64,000 nucleotides of DNA from Petunia secreta (lineage: Eukaryota > Streptophyta > Magnoliopsida > Solanales > Solanaceae). Below, piece by piece: positions 22,861-35,160 of the stretch. Numbering within the stretch: position 1 is the first letter of the stretch; every line of letters begins with the position of its first letter. Under the pieces are notes generated by a model that had not been told where the DNA came from, made no database searches, and saw only the letters and a list, made by a program, of their open reading frames with translations. The DNA lies in contig JARKIP010000065.1 of NCBI GenBank assembly GCA_029990175.1, positions 24,406,501-24,470,500 of the forward strand, in the 5' to 3' direction. The position numbers and the translations under genes are program-made.

Positions 22861-24531
22861 AACCAGAACTAGCCTCATGTATAATCATGCAGTGCATACT
22901 GTGGCTATATACGCGTATATAACAAACCTGGTGGGTGTTATGGGCTATATCCCCCCCAGCCAGTAATATCTAGTCTCTCTGGTCAGAGTGTGTGAATGAC
23001 ACCCGGTCACACTAGGTGTTTCAACTCCCGCCTGAACCAGAGGGGCTGTATCCCCCAGACGGGTAGTATCACACGCGACCGGACTGTGTGTCCAATGTCC
23101 AGCCTCTATGGGGGACTCCAAATCACACATAACATGATCACAACATAAGCATAAGCATGTATGAGGCATAACATGTGTGGCAACAATATATATGGACTCG
23201 AAGGAATGATAAGAAAACTCTGGATGGAATTATAGACACAACCTGAAACATAGAATTTGTCTAACTCTTGGACTTTTATAAAAATTTCGGCAGAGTTTCC
23301 TCTGAAACTGGATGATCCGCAAAAACAGAACCAGTACAATACTATACACGGGAATGGATACCCCGATAAGCTGATAACATAAACATGTTAAACGGATGAC
23401 AAGATGAGACAACTGGATGACATAATAAATCCGCAGATAGAATATCTGGGCAGCACCACTATCCTGCCTTTCGACCTAATTTTCAGAGTGTAGATCAAAG
23501 ATATAGACTTCATGGCCTTCATGAAAGTTTTAGATATATGTCTTAGAGTTCTGGGGATTCTTAAAGAATCTAAATATCAATTTTGTACAGGGAGTTATGA
23601 TCAATATACTAACAACTGTCAAAAGATCAAAACAATTTTTCAGATTTTGAAACGTATTATCTTGCTGATTTGGACATCTTTCACCTTGGATTTTAGTACC
23701 AAATTAAGTATATACAAGGTTTCTTTGATGATATACAAGTACCCAAAAAGAAACACCATGTTTAGAACTAAGAAAAGCTTCAAAAGATAAAGGATACATG
23801 CCTTACCAAAACAAAGGTTTAGCCTTACATACCTTTGATGTTTCTAGCTTCTAAACTTCGTTTCCTTTGAATTCCACACCTCCCAAAGCTTAAACAAGCT
23901 ATAATACAATATTTAGGTACTTTACTTAGCCATGAAGTAATTCTGAAACTCAAACTATAGAAGAAATTGAAGGTAGCATAATGTTACCCTAATCGCGTAG
24001 AGCGTTTTGACGCAATTTGTCTTCAATTTCGAGTTAAGGTTGATGTTGTTTCTTCAAAATCATAAAAATTAGCTTCAACTCAAGAGAGAACTGTTTCTAT
24101 GGTGTATGTTCTGGAAATGACGAAGATAATACATTTTTTTTCCTTTTATACTCGAAATATTTCAGTTACAGTCCTCTTTTGCGCTTATGGCCCTTTTTCT
24201 GGCCTGACTTCTGACGCTCATATCTTTTTATCTATAAGTTGTATGAACAAACCGTTAAAAGTGTTGGAAACTACACTCCAAGACCTTCAATTTGGTATAT
24301 GATATGTCCCCAAAAGACTTCATATAACACATGAAATTAATTGCTGAAAAAGCTCCGTTACAAGGCAATTCCTTAGTCGGTTTTTCCGCAACTTAAATCT
24401 GATTTTTCCCAAACTTTATATTAAACATATAAACATCATATATGGTCATATTATTACTTTAAACTCACTTAAATCATTCTTAACATGATATTATAATGAT
24501 ATACGTCAATTTAGACGTACGGGGTGTAACA

Positions 24532-24545
24532 ATATTCCCCCGTTA
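24532..24545 (-). other. Polypurine tract of H
   Basis: Minus-strand ACGGGGGAATATTG lies directly before the 3' LTR start TGTTACACCCC. Confidence 0.65.
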
Positions 24546-24569
24546 GGAACATTCGTCCTCGAATGTTAA

Positions 24570-25930
24570 ATGAAGTATGTAGAAGCATTAAGCAACGATC
24601 TGTTACATACTCGAAGTAATGAAGAGATGTGTATATTTGGCTCTCATGTCATTTTCAGCTTCCCAAGTTATTTCTTCTATATTATTACTTTGATATAGCA
24701 TCTTAACTAAAGGAATGTCTTTCGTCCTTAGTCGACGAATCTGTCTCTTTAAATTGCAACTGGCACCTTTTCATAAGTTAATTGCTCCGTGATCTGTACA
24801 TCATCTACTGGTAATACTCTAGAAGGATCTCCAACACATTTTCTGAGCATAGAAACATGGAATACTGGATGTACCTCCTGAAGGTCTGCTGGAAGGTCTA
24901 ACTCGTAGGCTACACGCCCAACTCGCGTGATAACCTGATATGGACTAATAAATCTAGGGCTAAGCTTCCCTTTTTTTCTAAATCTCATAACGCCTTTCAT
25001 AGGTGATACTTTCAGCAATACCCAATCGCCAATCTGAAATTCTAAATCTCGACGTCGATTATCTGCATAGGGCTTCTGTCTGCTCTGCGCTGCTAATAAT
25101 ATTTCCCTGATCAACTTGACTTTATCAATTACTTGTTGGATTAAGTCTGGACCTATCAATTGAGACTCGCCAACCTTGAACCATCATATAGAAAACCTGC
25201 ATTTGTGCCCATACAAAGCTTCATATGGCACCATCTGTATGCTAGAATGATAGCTATTATTATATGCAAACTCTATCAACAGTAGGTGACCATTCCAGCT
25301 GCCTTTAAAATCTAACACTTAAGCTCTGAGCATATTTTCTAATGTCTGAATGGTCCGCTCAGCCTGTCTGTCTGTCTATGGATGAAATATTGTACTCAAA
25401 TACACCTGTGTCCCTAAACCTGTCTGGAACGATCTATAGAAATTAGCTGTAAACTGGTGCGCCCCCGTCTGAAATAATAAATACTGGAATACCATGTAGG
25501 CGCACTATCTCTCTGATATAAAGTCTGGCATAATCCTCTGCTGTATATGTAGTTCTAACAGGAAAGAAATGAGCTCATTTAGTAAGCCTGTCAACTATAA
25601 CCCAAATAGAGTCATATCTGCTCCGCATACGGGGAAAGCCTGTAATGAAGTCCATATTCACTACTTCCCATTTCTATGATGGAATCTCGACTTCCTGTAA
25701 CAAGCCACTAGGTTTTTGATGCTCGACCTTAACCTGTTGGCAGTTAGGACATTGAGCCACAAATTCTGCTATGTCACGCTTCATTCCGTCCCACCAGCAA
25801 ATCTGCTTAAGGTCATGATACATCTTAGTCGAACCTGGATAAACAGTGTACCTGGAATAGTGTGCCTCAGTCATAATCTGTCCACGTAAATCTGCAACAT
25901 CAGGAGCACAAAGTCTATCTTTATACATGA
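24570..25930 (-). pseudogene. Element H integrase and chromodomain-like tail
   Basis: The integrase zinc-finger region is open at 25,674-25,928 (YPGSTKMYHDLKQICWW, CPNCQQVKVEHQKPSG). The catalytic core between about 25,640 and 25,200 is recognisable only in fragments with several stops. The C-terminal part is open at 24,749-25,159 (GDWVLLKVSPMKGVMRF, KGKLSPRFISPYQ, HPVFHVSMLRKC). A frameshift then leads to a chromodomain-like end (KRQIRRLRTKDIPLVKML...ITWEAENDMR) near 24,750-24,600. This order matches Tekay integrases such as C, but nothing here could be translated as one protein. Confidence 0.85.
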
Positions 25931-27395
25931 GAACCCCATCGCTAATAACCCTGTATAGTGACTCCGGTTTTCTTCTGGCTATTTGTCTGTATTAAACTAG
26001 AACTGGATCCTCATACTGGCGCTGCTTTACTTATGTCACTAGGAAAGTAGTGGTTGCGTTCTGAACTGTAACTCTTGCGTCCTCTGAATCTATTAGTCTG
26101 ACATCCATGCTGGCCAACTGGTAGAGTGTATGAGCTAACTTTATTTTCTCTGGTTATAAATAAGATAGACTACCCATAGGCTTGCGACTAAGGGAATCAG
26201 CAACAACGTTCGCTTTACCCGGATGATAAAGAATGTCCATGTCATAGTCCTTCAGCAACTCTAGCCACCGCCTCTATCATAGGGTTAGCTAAGCTCCTTT
26301 TGCTTATATATGTACTGGAGGCTCTTGTGATCCGTATAAATATCAACATGAACACCGTAAAAATAATGTCTCCAAATCTTCAATGCATAAATGACTGCTG
26401 AAAGCTCAAGATCATGGGTGAGGTAGTTCTGATCGTGCTTTTTCAGCTGCCTAGAAGCATAAGCAATTACTCTTCCATGCTGCATCAAACACAACGAAGA
26501 CCAATTCGAGAAGCATCACAGTAAATGACATAGCCCTCAGATCCCTCTGGAAGTGTAAGTACTGGAGCTATTATCAACCTGTTCTTTAGTTCTTGGAAGC
26601 TGTGCTCGCAAGAATCAGACCACTCAAATTTAGCTGATTTCTTTGTCAATTTGTTCAGTGGAGCTGCAATGGAGGAAAAACCCTTTATAAACTTTCTGTA
26701 ATAACCTGCCAAACCCAGAAAACTACGTACTTCAGTTGGCGTCATAGGCATGGGCCAATTCTTCACAGCCTAGATCTTCTGGTCATCTATTTTAATTCTT
26801 TCTGCTGAAACTATGTGGCCAAGAAATGCCACTGAATCTATCTAGAATTTACACTTTGAGAACTTAGCATATAATTGTTGGTCCCGATGAGTACCCAATA
26901 TTGTGCGTAGGTGCTCTGCATGCTCTAATTCAGACTTTGAATAGATGAGAATATCATCAATAAATATAATCACAAATAAATCTAGATAAGGCCTGAATAC
27001 GCTGTTCATCAGATCCATAAATACTATTGAGGCGTTAGCGAGTCCAAACGACATCACTAAAAACTCATAATGGCCATACCTAATCCTGAATGCAGTCTTA
27101 GGTATATCAGATTCTCTGACTCTAACCTAATGGTAGCCTGATTGCAAATCTATCTTCGAGAAGCACTTGGCACCCTGGAGCTTGTCAAACTAGACATCAA
27201 TCCTGGGCAGAGAGTATTTATTCTTAATAATGACTTTATTCAGCTATCTGTAATCTATGCACATGCGTAGAGAGCCATCTTTCTTTTTTTACAAATAGTA
27301 TCGAGGCTCCCCACGGGGAATTGCTGGGTCTGATGAGGCCTTTATCTAACAAATCCTTCAATTGCTCCTTAAATTCTTTCTGTTATACAGGTGCC
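25931..27395 (-). pseudogene. Element H reverse transcriptase and RNase H
   Basis: The RT begins at about 27,390 (KEQLKDLLDKGLIRPSNSPW). A frameshift lies in the A run near 27,285. The fingers region follows with several stops, then an open palm segment at 26,842-27,057 containing catalytic FIDDILIYSKS. The thumb/connection is at 26,485-26,766 (PTEVRSFLGLAGYYRKFIKG, VIYCDASRIG). RNase H is at 26,285-26,494 (YASRQLKKHDQNYLTHDLEL, YTDHKSLQYI) after another frameshift. Stop codons between these blocks mostly sit where relatives have Trp or Gln. The catalytic FIDD survives, but the gene is not translatable. Confidence 0.88.
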
Positions 27396-28641
27396 ATCCT
27401 GAAGAACATGCCCCTGATGGCGTGCTGATGCTGAGCAAGCAACTGGTGATCTAGCTGGCTAGGCTGTACAACTGCCATCCCTAGGCGGGCAACCTTTCAT
27501 GAAATAGCTGCCTCGCGACAAATATAACAAGTATCAACTCCTAACTGACATGGACCCAAGTGGCGTCTACCACAATCCGAACATCTGGGATATGTCTGAC
27601 TGGCCGGTATAGAAGTACCACGACACTTTAATCTTGAAGTCAGTGATGTGTGACTAGATCTAGACTGAGGAGATCTATCAAATCTCAGGCCATGAGACTA
27701 TGGAGGTATACTAGCTGGTGGTTGTCTAACACTCTGCTATCTACTCGCTCCAGATGTCTCTGTAAATGAACAAGACAATCTGCCCCTCTTGTGTAACACT
27801 CTATCCCTGTCGGCTCTCTGTTTTTGCTTCCTCTCCTCAAGTAACAAAGCAAATGCCTGAATCTTATGTTCATACATGACTGCATAACAACTGTCATACG
27901 CTCGTTCACTAGGTGTGGAGCTATTCCCACTATATACCTGTGAATTCTATCCTCCATACTCACTACCACCGTAGGGGCAAACCATGCTAAAGAACTAAAG
28001 CAATAATTATACTCTTCTACACTCAAACTTCCCTGTCTCAAGTTCAGGAACTGATTAGCACGGTCTCCCTATGCCTCTATAGGCATATACTGATAAAGGA
28101 AGGCATCTGAGAATTCCTTCTGAGTCGTGGGAGTAGCATCGGGCCGTCTAGATAGCTCCCATGTCTGATATCACCCTGCTGCTAAGTTATCCAATCTGAA
28201 TGCATCCAACTCTACTAACTCTGTGTCTGACACGTGCATAACCCTCAACATTCTGGCTATCCTCACTAGAAAATCCTGTGGGTCCTCTCCTGTACGGGAT
28301 CCGGTAAAAACTGTAGGCTCTAGCCTGATAAAATCATTGATCCTGGATCCAACATCTCCCTGGGCATCTGGACTGTGTTGTCTAGTCTGAGCAACTACAA
28401 CACTGGTCAATAATCTGATGGCATCCCTCATTTTCTGCCCCTAACTGTTGGGTAGAGGAGCTGGACGTACAGTAGCTGCGGTACCTCTAATATCGCCCTG
28501 ACCTGAAGGGATCTGTGAGGCCTCAGATGGAGTCTCAGGTCTGGACTTCTCACTCTCATCCACCTCAGGTGGCACTCTACTAGTACCCATGCCGGCAATA
28601 GCCTTGCCCATCTGGGCAGCTGTTAGTTTCTTTGGCGGCAT
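27396..28641 (-). pseudogene. Element H gag with zinc knuckles; protease segment absent
   Basis: Starts at 28,641 (MPPKKLTAAQMGKAIAG). One frame runs for about 950 bp with four nonsense codons and no frameshift: TAG 28,441-28,443, TGA 28,171-28,173, TAG 28,069-28,071 and TGA 27,685-27,687. The gag fold is visible (DPQDFLVRIARMLRVMHVSD, LRQGSLSVEEYNYCFSSLA). Cys/His motifs of the nucleocapsid (CSDCGRRHLGPC, CYIC) lie at about 27,500-27,590. The RT N-terminus follows within about 120 bp. There is no DTG/DSG/DPG protease motif, whereas element C has about 900 bp there. The protease has therefore been deleted. Confidence 0.87.
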
Positions 28642-28830
28642 CGCTTTGCTGAAATTACTATTGTTAGAGGGCTGAATTCTATAATCATGGCTCTATCGCA
28701 CGATCTAGAGAAGAAAGAAAGACAACTGTCCTGAAGTGCCTTGTAGCCTCCTGTTCAAAAGTATGGCGCGCAACATACTCCTGAACAAGACTCTACTAGA
28801 CACGGCCTGTAGATACCCTAGGACTGAACT

Positions 28831-28842
28831 GCTCTGATACCA
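28831..28842 (-). other. Primer binding site of H (initiator tRNA-Met)
   Basis: Plus-strand GCTCTGATACCA, four bases from the 5' LTR. It is intact despite the coding decay. Confidence 0.92.
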
Positions 28843-28846
28843 CTTT

Positions 28847-31541
28847 TATCACGACCCAACTTAGGGCCGCGACGGATGACCAACACTAAGTGTCGATCAT
28901 CACTAATCCTGCTGATAATATGCTAACCATTATAACTAATAAACAGAATAAGCATAAACCTAGCTGATAAGGAGTATGCAATGCAAATAGCTGACAAGGC
29001 TAACATAAGCTGACATACATAACATACTGACTGCACCACACAGGGACATATCTACAGGCCTCTAAGAGTGATGAACTGAATATACAAAGGACGAGATAAG
29101 GCCCCGCCATACCCAAGCTGGTTAACTGTACACATACCAAAAGATAGGTAACTCCGGGAGTAAGCGGAGTGACTCCAGTAGCTGATAGATGGCCTACTAA
29201 CATGGTCCAAGCATTGATCTATCTGCACCTGCGCGGCATGAAACGCAGCGCCCCAGAAAAGGGCGTGAGTACGATATGTACCAAGTATGTAAGCATGAGC
29301 ATATAATATATTATAGCTGAATGAAACTGTAAGGCTGAAATATAACTATGATTTGTAGGGTCAAAAATAATAATCAAAAACAAAAATATGAGCTGGAGCA
29401 TAGCAATATAGCTGGAAATCTGAAGAACGTACTAAACATGATCTGAATATAAACTGAAGTCTAACTGAATCTGGAACTGAAGACTGAGCTGAACTATACT
29501 GATAAATAACTGTAATATGACTGATAGCTGGTTACTAGAAACTGGAACTGAAAACTGTCAACTAATACTAACGCTAAGAACTGGTGGCCGATAACTGAGA
29601 ACTGATAACTGTCAACTGATACTGACGCTAAGAACTGGTGGCCGATAACTGAGAACTGATAACTGTCAACTGATACTGACGCTAAGAACTGGTGGCCGAT
29701 AACTGAGAACTGATAACTGTCAACTGATACTGACGCTAAAACTGAACTGTTATCTGAACTGGTACCTGTCTGGTGTTATGGGCTATATCCCCCCAAATCA
29801 GGTAACTGAACATCTGAACTAGTACCTGTCTGGCGTTATGGGCTGTATCCCCCCAAATCAGGTAACTGAAAACCAGAACTAGCCTCATGTATAATCATGC
29901 AGTGCATACTGTGGCTATATACGCGTATATAACAAACCTGGTGGGTGTTATGGGCTATATCCCCCCCAGCCAGTAATATCTAGTCTCTCTGGTCAGAGTG
30001 TGTGAATGACACCCGGTCACACTAGGTGTTTCAACTCCCGCCTGAACCAGAGGGGCTGTATCCCCCAGACGGGTAGTATCACACGCGACCGGACTGTGTG
30101 TCCAATGTCCAGCCTCTATGGGGGACTCCAAATCACACATAACATGATCACAACATAAGCATAAGCATGTATGAGGCATAACACGTGTGGCAACAATATA
30201 TATGGACTCGAAGGAATGATAAGAAAACTCTGGATGGAATTATAGACACAACCTGAAACATAGAATTTGTCTAACTCTTGGACTTTTATAAAAATTTCGG
30301 CAGAGTTTCCTCTGAAACTGGATGATCCGCAAAAACAGAACCAGTACAATACTATACACGGGAATGGATACCCCGATAAGCTGATAACATAAACATGTTA
30401 AACGGATGACAAGATGAGACAACTGGATGACATAATAAATCCGCAGATAGAATATCTGGGCAGCACCACTATCCTGCCTTTCGACCTAATTTTCAGAGTG
30501 TAGATCAAAGATATAGACTTCATGGCCTTCATGAAAGTTTTAGATATATGTCTTAGAGTTCTGGGGATTCTTAAAGAATCTAAATATCAATTTTGTACAG
30601 GGAGTTATGATCAATATACTAACAACTGTCAAAAGATCAAAACAATTTTTCAGATTTTGAAACGTATTATCTTGCTGATTTGGACATCTTTCACCTTGGA
30701 TTTTAGTACCAAATTAAGTATATACAAGGTTTCTTTGATGATATACAAGTACCCAAAAAGAAACACCATGTTTAGAACTAAGAAAAGCTTCAAAAGATAA
30801 AGGATACATGCCTTACCAAAACAAAGGTTTAGCCTTACATACCTTTGATGTTTCTAGCTTCTAAACTTCGTTTCCTTTGAATTCCACACCTCCCAAAGCT
30901 TAAACAAGCTATAATACAATATTTAGGTACTTTACTTAGCCATGAAGTAATTCTGAAACTCAAACTATAGAAGAAATTGAAGGTAGCATAATGTTACCCT
31001 AATCGCGTAGAGCGTTTTGACGCAATTTGTCTTCAATTTCGAGTTAAGGTTGATGTTGTTTCTTCAAAATCATAAAAATTAGCTTCAACTCAAGAGAGAA
31101 CTGTTTCTATGGTGTATGTTCTGGAAATGACGAAGATAATACATTTTTTTTCCTTTTATACTCGAAATATTTCAGTTACAGTCCTCTTTTGCGCTTATGG
31201 CCCTTTTTCTGGCCTGACTTCTGATGCTCATATCTTTTTATCTATAAGTTGTATGAACAAACCGTTAAAAGTGTTGGAAACTACACTCCAAGACCTTCAA
31301 TTTGGTATATGATATGTCCCCAAAAGACTTCATATAACACATGAAATTAATTGCTGAAAAAGCTCCGTTACAAGGCAATTCCTTAGTCGGTTTTTCCGCA
31401 ACTTAAATCTGATTTTTCCCAAACTTTATATTAAACATATAAACATCATATATGGTCATATTATTACTTTAAACTCACTTAAATCATTCTTAACATGATA
31501 TTATAATGATATACGTCAATTTAGACGTACGGGGTGTAACA
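28847..31541 (-). repeat. 5' LTR of element H
   Basis: 2,695 bp, 99.7 % identical to 21,837-24,531 by hand count. It includes the same 54-bp minisatellite (about 29,556-29,750) and 60-bp repeats. Confidence 0.95.
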
Positions 31542-31546
31542 AGAAG

Positions 31547-33057
31547 ACTATGGGGCTTGCGAAAACGAATGTGAAGAACCTTATGCTCCAAGCCAAGAAT
31601 ATGAAGATAGTGACGCTTCAAGGTATGATGATCCTACTTACTCTTCTTGTGATGAATGTGAACATGATGATAGTGACGTAGAGAGAATTGATGATGGGGT
31701 TGATTATGAGAATTGTTCATTTTCATCTTCTCTTGATGTTGCTTGTGATGTGCAAGGGAGTAGTAGAGGTCCTTCCATTAGTATGGGAGGAGGAGGTGGT
31801 TGTTCCATGGGAAGGGAGAAGCTTGCCTATTCCACTTATGCTAAACGGCTTAGTGCTTCTAACTCCCATGTGAATGGTGGAAGGAGAAATGGTATTGCTC
31901 TTACCGTTACGAGGGTGCATTGCTCTAGTAGTGGTGGTAGGAGTGGTGCTATGGGCTATGGGACCAAGGCGAGAGGCAATTATGGGTTCCATAGTGGTAC
32001 TACTTCCTCGACTTTCAACAACGCTTCTAATGTTGGAAGAGTGACGGGAAGTGGAACTTATCCTAGTGGTGTTGCTAGGGGAGGAGGATTGAGGAAGATC
32101 CGAGTAGATAGTGATGGTTATCTTGAAGTTCCGAGATTGTACTTAAATGATCCTATACTACACTTGGGTCTAAGGAGGTTCCTTGTTGAGGTGGAAGGTA
32201 ATGGAGGGTACTATCTCAAGATTGGTGACACCGATACCAATTGTGTTAGTACCTTGGTGGTTGATGAGCTAAGGCTACCTTGCTATGCCTTAGATTATCC
32301 TTATGAGTACTACGGAGTGTGGGTTTCCGAGCAAGCTCGGGTATGCATATGTCATAGGGGATATTGGGGTTATGTGTGGTGTCATGTGTACCCCATGCAA
32401 CATTGTCATGTGTGGTTAAGTGAGTCATGGTTGCAAGGCAAGAAGGTGCGATATAGTAATGTGATCGATAGGTATTACTTCGGTAAGGGCCCATTGATTT
32501 ATGACTTTGAGCCTCTTGGGGTAAAGATCAAATCATCTCCTAGTATACCTTCTAGGCCTATGCAAAAGGAAAAGGAGCAAGAACCTCATCCTATGCTTGA
32601 AAGAGTGCAAATAAGAAGTACTATGATCACAAGCAATGGTGGGACTAGTGCAAGAAAAGGGTTGACAATTGTCAACAAGGTGAACCCCAACCCACAAGCT
32701 CCAAAGCAAAGTGGTTCACCTACAAAGAAGAAAGAGACATCAAGTGATGAGTCTCTTAGTTCTAGATTCCGGGTTGATGTTAAAAGTCCACCTACTCCGG
32801 CTATGGGTATTCTTGGGCCTCGTCCCAACTCACCCGAATTTGAGAGACAAAAGATTGAGAGGAGTAAGGGAGTGACCGGTGACATTCCTCGAGTGGAAAA
32901 AGGAGAGGATGTGATGAGTGATGTGAGTGGGATGTCACCACCCGAATCTACACCCGACCTTGAAAAGAAAATGAGGGAAAAGAAAGAGGAAAAAGAGAGT
33001 GAGGACACCCCTTATTCTAACCTTAACCCTTTTATCTTTTTCTTCTACTTGTGTTAG
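31547..33057 (+). pseudogene. Element D ORF1, main part, unknown protein
   Basis: Continues ORF1 in frame after the H insertion. Without H the ORF would be about 556 codons with no other stop. Segments in order: an acidic Glu/Asp/Cys stretch (to about 31,740); a Gly/Ser-rich basic region (31,780-32,090); a compact Tyr/Trp/Cys/His-rich block (about 32,100-32,520, e.g. YYGVWVSEQARVCICHRGYW); then a Pro/Ser/Lys-rich charged tail ending in FFFYLC and TAG at 33,055-33,057. The Cys/His spacing does not fit a CX2CX4HX4C knuckle. I cannot assign a family. It takes the place gag has in relatives, so an RNA- or particle-binding role is possible but unproven. Confidence 0.7.
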
Positions 33058-33088
33058 CTCTTGTGTAGGTACTCTTGGAGGCCAATCA

Positions 33089-34595
33089 ATGGAGCCTCAA
33101 TCATGTTCCAAGATTGATGGACAAGGTGAAGAAAATCTTCAATGTGAGCTTCAAGGTGAAGAGACAATTCATGACACTTCAAATGCATTGAGTGAGCAAG
33201 ATGGCCACTCAAAGGTATGTGATAGTTCTTCCCTTGAACATGTTACTTCCTTGTCTCATGGTAGTGTTTGTGCTTACTCAACACTAGTTGATAACTTGTA
33301 TGATTACAATGTGTTTGCAACTAGTGAAGAGTCGAATGGTCAACTTGTGTGTGAATGTGAACCACTAGTTGAGAGGGATTTTCATTGAACCTCTCTCTAG
33401 TGAAGATTGTGCAGTTGACCTCATTTGTGACCCTTGTTATGACACACCACCTATATTTGATAGAGAGGAAGATGAGTTGCATGATTATCCCATCCTTTCC
33501 CTTGATGAATTGCTTGATAATGGTGGGCCTATGTGTTGTAGTGAGGATGGTTGTGACCTTGAGGAGTCTCTAGAGTGTGAGATGGATCGATTTGTTTTCG
33601 ATGACTCCTCGGGTGTGGGTAAAGAACCTTGTCTTGATACCATGCTTTTATGTGACCATGAATTTGAGGTGCATGCTTTTACATTTCTTTTATTTGAAGA
33701 TAATCTCCTTTGTGGTAGCGAATTGTATCGGACTAGGATTGATAGTAAAGTAGAACATCCATGGTATGTAAAGATAGACTCTAAGGATGATCCATTGTTT
33801 GGAACTCCAAGTATGATGAATAGTCTTGATATATGTTGTGTTGAACCATTTTCTAGTAGTCCTAGCCTTCATTGTGTTGACTATAATGATGAAGGGCCAA
33901 TTTTGGAGACCTTCCTTTGGAGTTTGCCTAGTGAGGGAGATTGTCTTAGAGATGGATTTGAAGGTGAGGAAGCCACTCTTGGTGCGTGTAAGAGTGCTTC
34001 CAAGAAGGGGAGTGGAGTATTTGATGTTAGTTGCCAATTGAACTATTTTGTTTACTCCACCCCACATGTTCATTACACCTTGGGTGTTGGGCATGCCAAA
34101 GCCAATGAGTCACATTGTGATAGTAATGCATTGAAGGCTTGGTATGTTGACCATAAGCTTGGGGATCATAGGAATTTTGACGGCTTGATCTTGCATATTC
34201 TCTACCCTATTGATCTCTTTGATGAATCATGTATTGAGTGCACCCATTGGGGAAGCCAAGTACTTGTTGTTTTCTTTGGAAACATGCGCTTTATTATTGG
34301 TATTGATACTTGGTTATACCATAAGAGTGTGTTTTCCACACTACTTGCACTAACCTACTCTGGTAGTAGGATATTTGGCTTGTTCTTGTCTTTGATTGTA
34401 GGTCTTGATGGTTTGATTTCGAGGACGAAATCCCTTCAAGAAGGGGAGGATGATAAGCCTCAAATCGAGCTTAGAGTACTTACCATCAAGAGCCGGGATT
34501 GGAGGATGCTAAGGACTAGAGGTCAAGAGTGTTGGAGGTCGATAGAAGCCGTTCCGGGAAGATCCAGGCTGAGGCGCTCCGCCCTGGAAAGCTAG
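33089..34595 (+). pseudogene. Element D ORF2, unknown protein, running into the 3' LTR
   Basis: The ATG at 33,089 follows two acceptor-like sites (CTTCTACTTGTGTTAG and CTCTTGTGTAG). It reads to 33,388, then a frameshift near 33,370-33,388 leads to a long frame ending at 34,595. The protein is acidic and rich in Cys, Asp, Leu and Ser. I recognise no protease, RT, RNase H or integrase motif. Its last residues before the LTR, GLISRTKSLQEGEDD, match the polypurine-tract-encoded pol end of chromovirus E (SISRTKSSQEGEDD). This links ORF2 to the 3' end of an A/E-type pol. About 48 codons lie inside the LTR. Function unknown. Confidence 0.65.
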
Positions 34596-35155
34596 ATGTC
34601 AGGCGCCCCTCCCAGCCTTGGGGCGCTCCGCCCAAAGCACTGCAAAGTGGGGCGCTCCGCCCACTATCCAGGCGCCCCGCCTAGGCCTCCCCACTGCACA
34701 TTTTGTGAGGCGCTCCGCCCGATATGCTGAGTTGCGGGATTATTAAGTGTGTTAAGACTATTTTGACCCTACGTGGTCTTTTATCCTAAAGCCTAATGTG
34801 TGGGCTATTTAGTCATTTTACTTAGTGCCTAAAAACCCCTATAAATAGCTAGATAGCTTATTTCATTAGTAAGCTAGTTTTGGAAGATAGAATTGAGAAG
34901 ATAGAATAGGCTTGACCATTCTTGTTGAAGCGTTGACTTCATGTATCTCTTACGTTGAATCCATGGTGGATCACCGCTAGTGTGAGGCCCGTTTAATGGT
35001 TCAAGTCTCTTCTCCCTTTTGAATCAATCTAATTGTTTAGTTTGATTCGTTCTTTTCTTCTACTTTCTGTTCTTCCCCTTCCCTATTTCTTGTAATCTTA
35101 TGATTATTGCTTCCGCACCTTAGATTATCGCTTCCGCCTAATTTGAGTCTTATCA
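34451..35155 (+). repeat. 3' LTR of element D
   Basis: 705 bp, preceded by AAGAAGGGGAGGA (34,438-34,450). It lacks 22 bp of one GC hairpin motif relative to the 5' LTR. TATA box at 34,840-34,847. Confidence 0.95.
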
Positions 35156-35160
35156 GATCT

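Larger units (their letters stand above)
21837..24531 (-). repeat. 3' LTR of element H
   Basis: 2,695 bp, the same length as its partner. A minus-strand TATA box TATAAAAGGA lies at about 24,141-24,150. Confidence 0.95.
21837..31541 (-). mobile_element. Element H: Tekay-type chromovirus, very recent but with decayed genes, inside D
   Basis: Flanked by the duplication AGAAG (21,832-21,836 and 31,542-31,546). The two 2,695-bp LTRs differ at only seven positions by hand count, all transitions. One of these changes the terminal CA of the 5' LTR (TATCACG instead of TGTCACG at 28,847). It reads on the minus strand: 5' LTR 28,847-31,541, primer site, gag, RT, RNase H, integrase, chromodomain-like tail, 3' LTR. 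The protease segment is missing and the rest is full of stops and frameshifts. Confidence 0.93.
19726..35155 (+). mobile_element. Element D: non-autonomous LTR retrotransposon with unfamiliar ORFs, carrying nested H
   Basis: Ends TGATAAG...CTTATCA, with duplication GATCT at 19,721-19,725 and 35,156-35,160. It has LTRs of 728 and 705 bp, a tRNA-iMet primer site, a 1.2 kb leader, two long ORF regions and the polypurine tract AAGAAGGGGAGGA. No gag, protease, RT or integrase motif can be found in it. LTR and leader are recognisably related to those of chromovirus A (shared stretches such as GCTGAGTTGCGGGATT and TATAAATAGCTAGATAGC). It therefore looks like a parasite of A-type machinery. Without H it is about 5.7 kb. 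LTRs differ by about 15 substitutions plus a 22-bp indel. Confidence 0.88.

Noticed and set aside
22945..23412. Short ORFs repeated at 29,955-30,422
   Set aside because: The repetition reflects the two LTR copies of H, not gene duplication.
31723..33008. Minus-strand ORFs opposite D ORF1
   Set aside because: Shadows of ORF1; Ser/Thr/Leu-rich translations typical of antisense reading.
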